Source: Bacteroidales bacterium
GTDB lineage: Bacteria > Bacteroidota > Bacteroidia > Bacteroidales > UBA4181
Length of the DNA stretch: 6,045 nt
NCBI GenBank assembly: GCA_031260845.1
Contig: JAISKR010000099.1
Span: forward strand, 1 to 6,045
Reading direction: 5' to 3'
The notes beneath the pieces were generated by a model, which saw only the letters and a program-made list of their open reading frames with translations, was not told the origin of the DNA and searched no databases. The position numbers and the translations under genes were made by a program. This document shows positions 6,036 through 6,045 of this stretch, piece by piece (within the stretch, counting starts at the first letter, position 1; every line of letters starts with the position of its first letter).

Positions 6036-6045
6036 AATTATTTTT

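Overview
The window looks like a chromosomal segment of a member of the Bacteroidota, most likely order Bacteroidales. Three things point there: a type IX secretion (T9SS) C-terminal sorting domain, a DUF1573 exported protein, and two promoters with the Bacteroidetes-type -7 box TAnnTTTG with TTTG upstream. The genus cannot be told from the sequence. No mobile element, CRISPR array, tRNA or rRNA was seen.

Layout. Positions 3-575 (+) hold the 3' end of a large secreted protein gene (a CnaB/SdrD-like beta domain followed by a T9SS sorting domain). Positions 561-729 are a remarkable periodic repeat array in the gap between two convergent genes: GTGAWA-type words every 11 bp on the left, WATCAC words every 10-11 bp on the right, meeting in a perfect 13-bp inverted repeat. 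From 730 to 5964 everything is on the minus strand. In transcription order: rpmE2 (ribosomal protein bL31, type B) with its own promoter and intrinsic terminator; then, from a new promoter overlapping that terminator, a deoxynucleoside kinase, a DUF1573 exported protein, a hotdog thioesterase (probable MenI), isochorismate synthase (MenF) and MenD.

How the genes work together. MenF and MenD carry out the first two committed steps of menaquinone synthesis (chorismate to isochorismate to SEPHCHC), and the thioesterase would release 1,4-dihydroxy-2-naphthoate from its CoA ester later in the pathway. The three are tightly packed: menI/menF overlap by ATGA and menF/menD by TAATG, which suggests translational coupling. 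The kinase and DUF1573 genes lie just upstream with short gaps and no visible promoter of their own between them and the men genes, so all five may share one transcript. menB, menC, menE, menA and menH are not in the window, and the run ends at menD against the repeat array.

The genes are ordinary, well-known families. The part least explained by known features is the phased inverted repeat array at 561-729.
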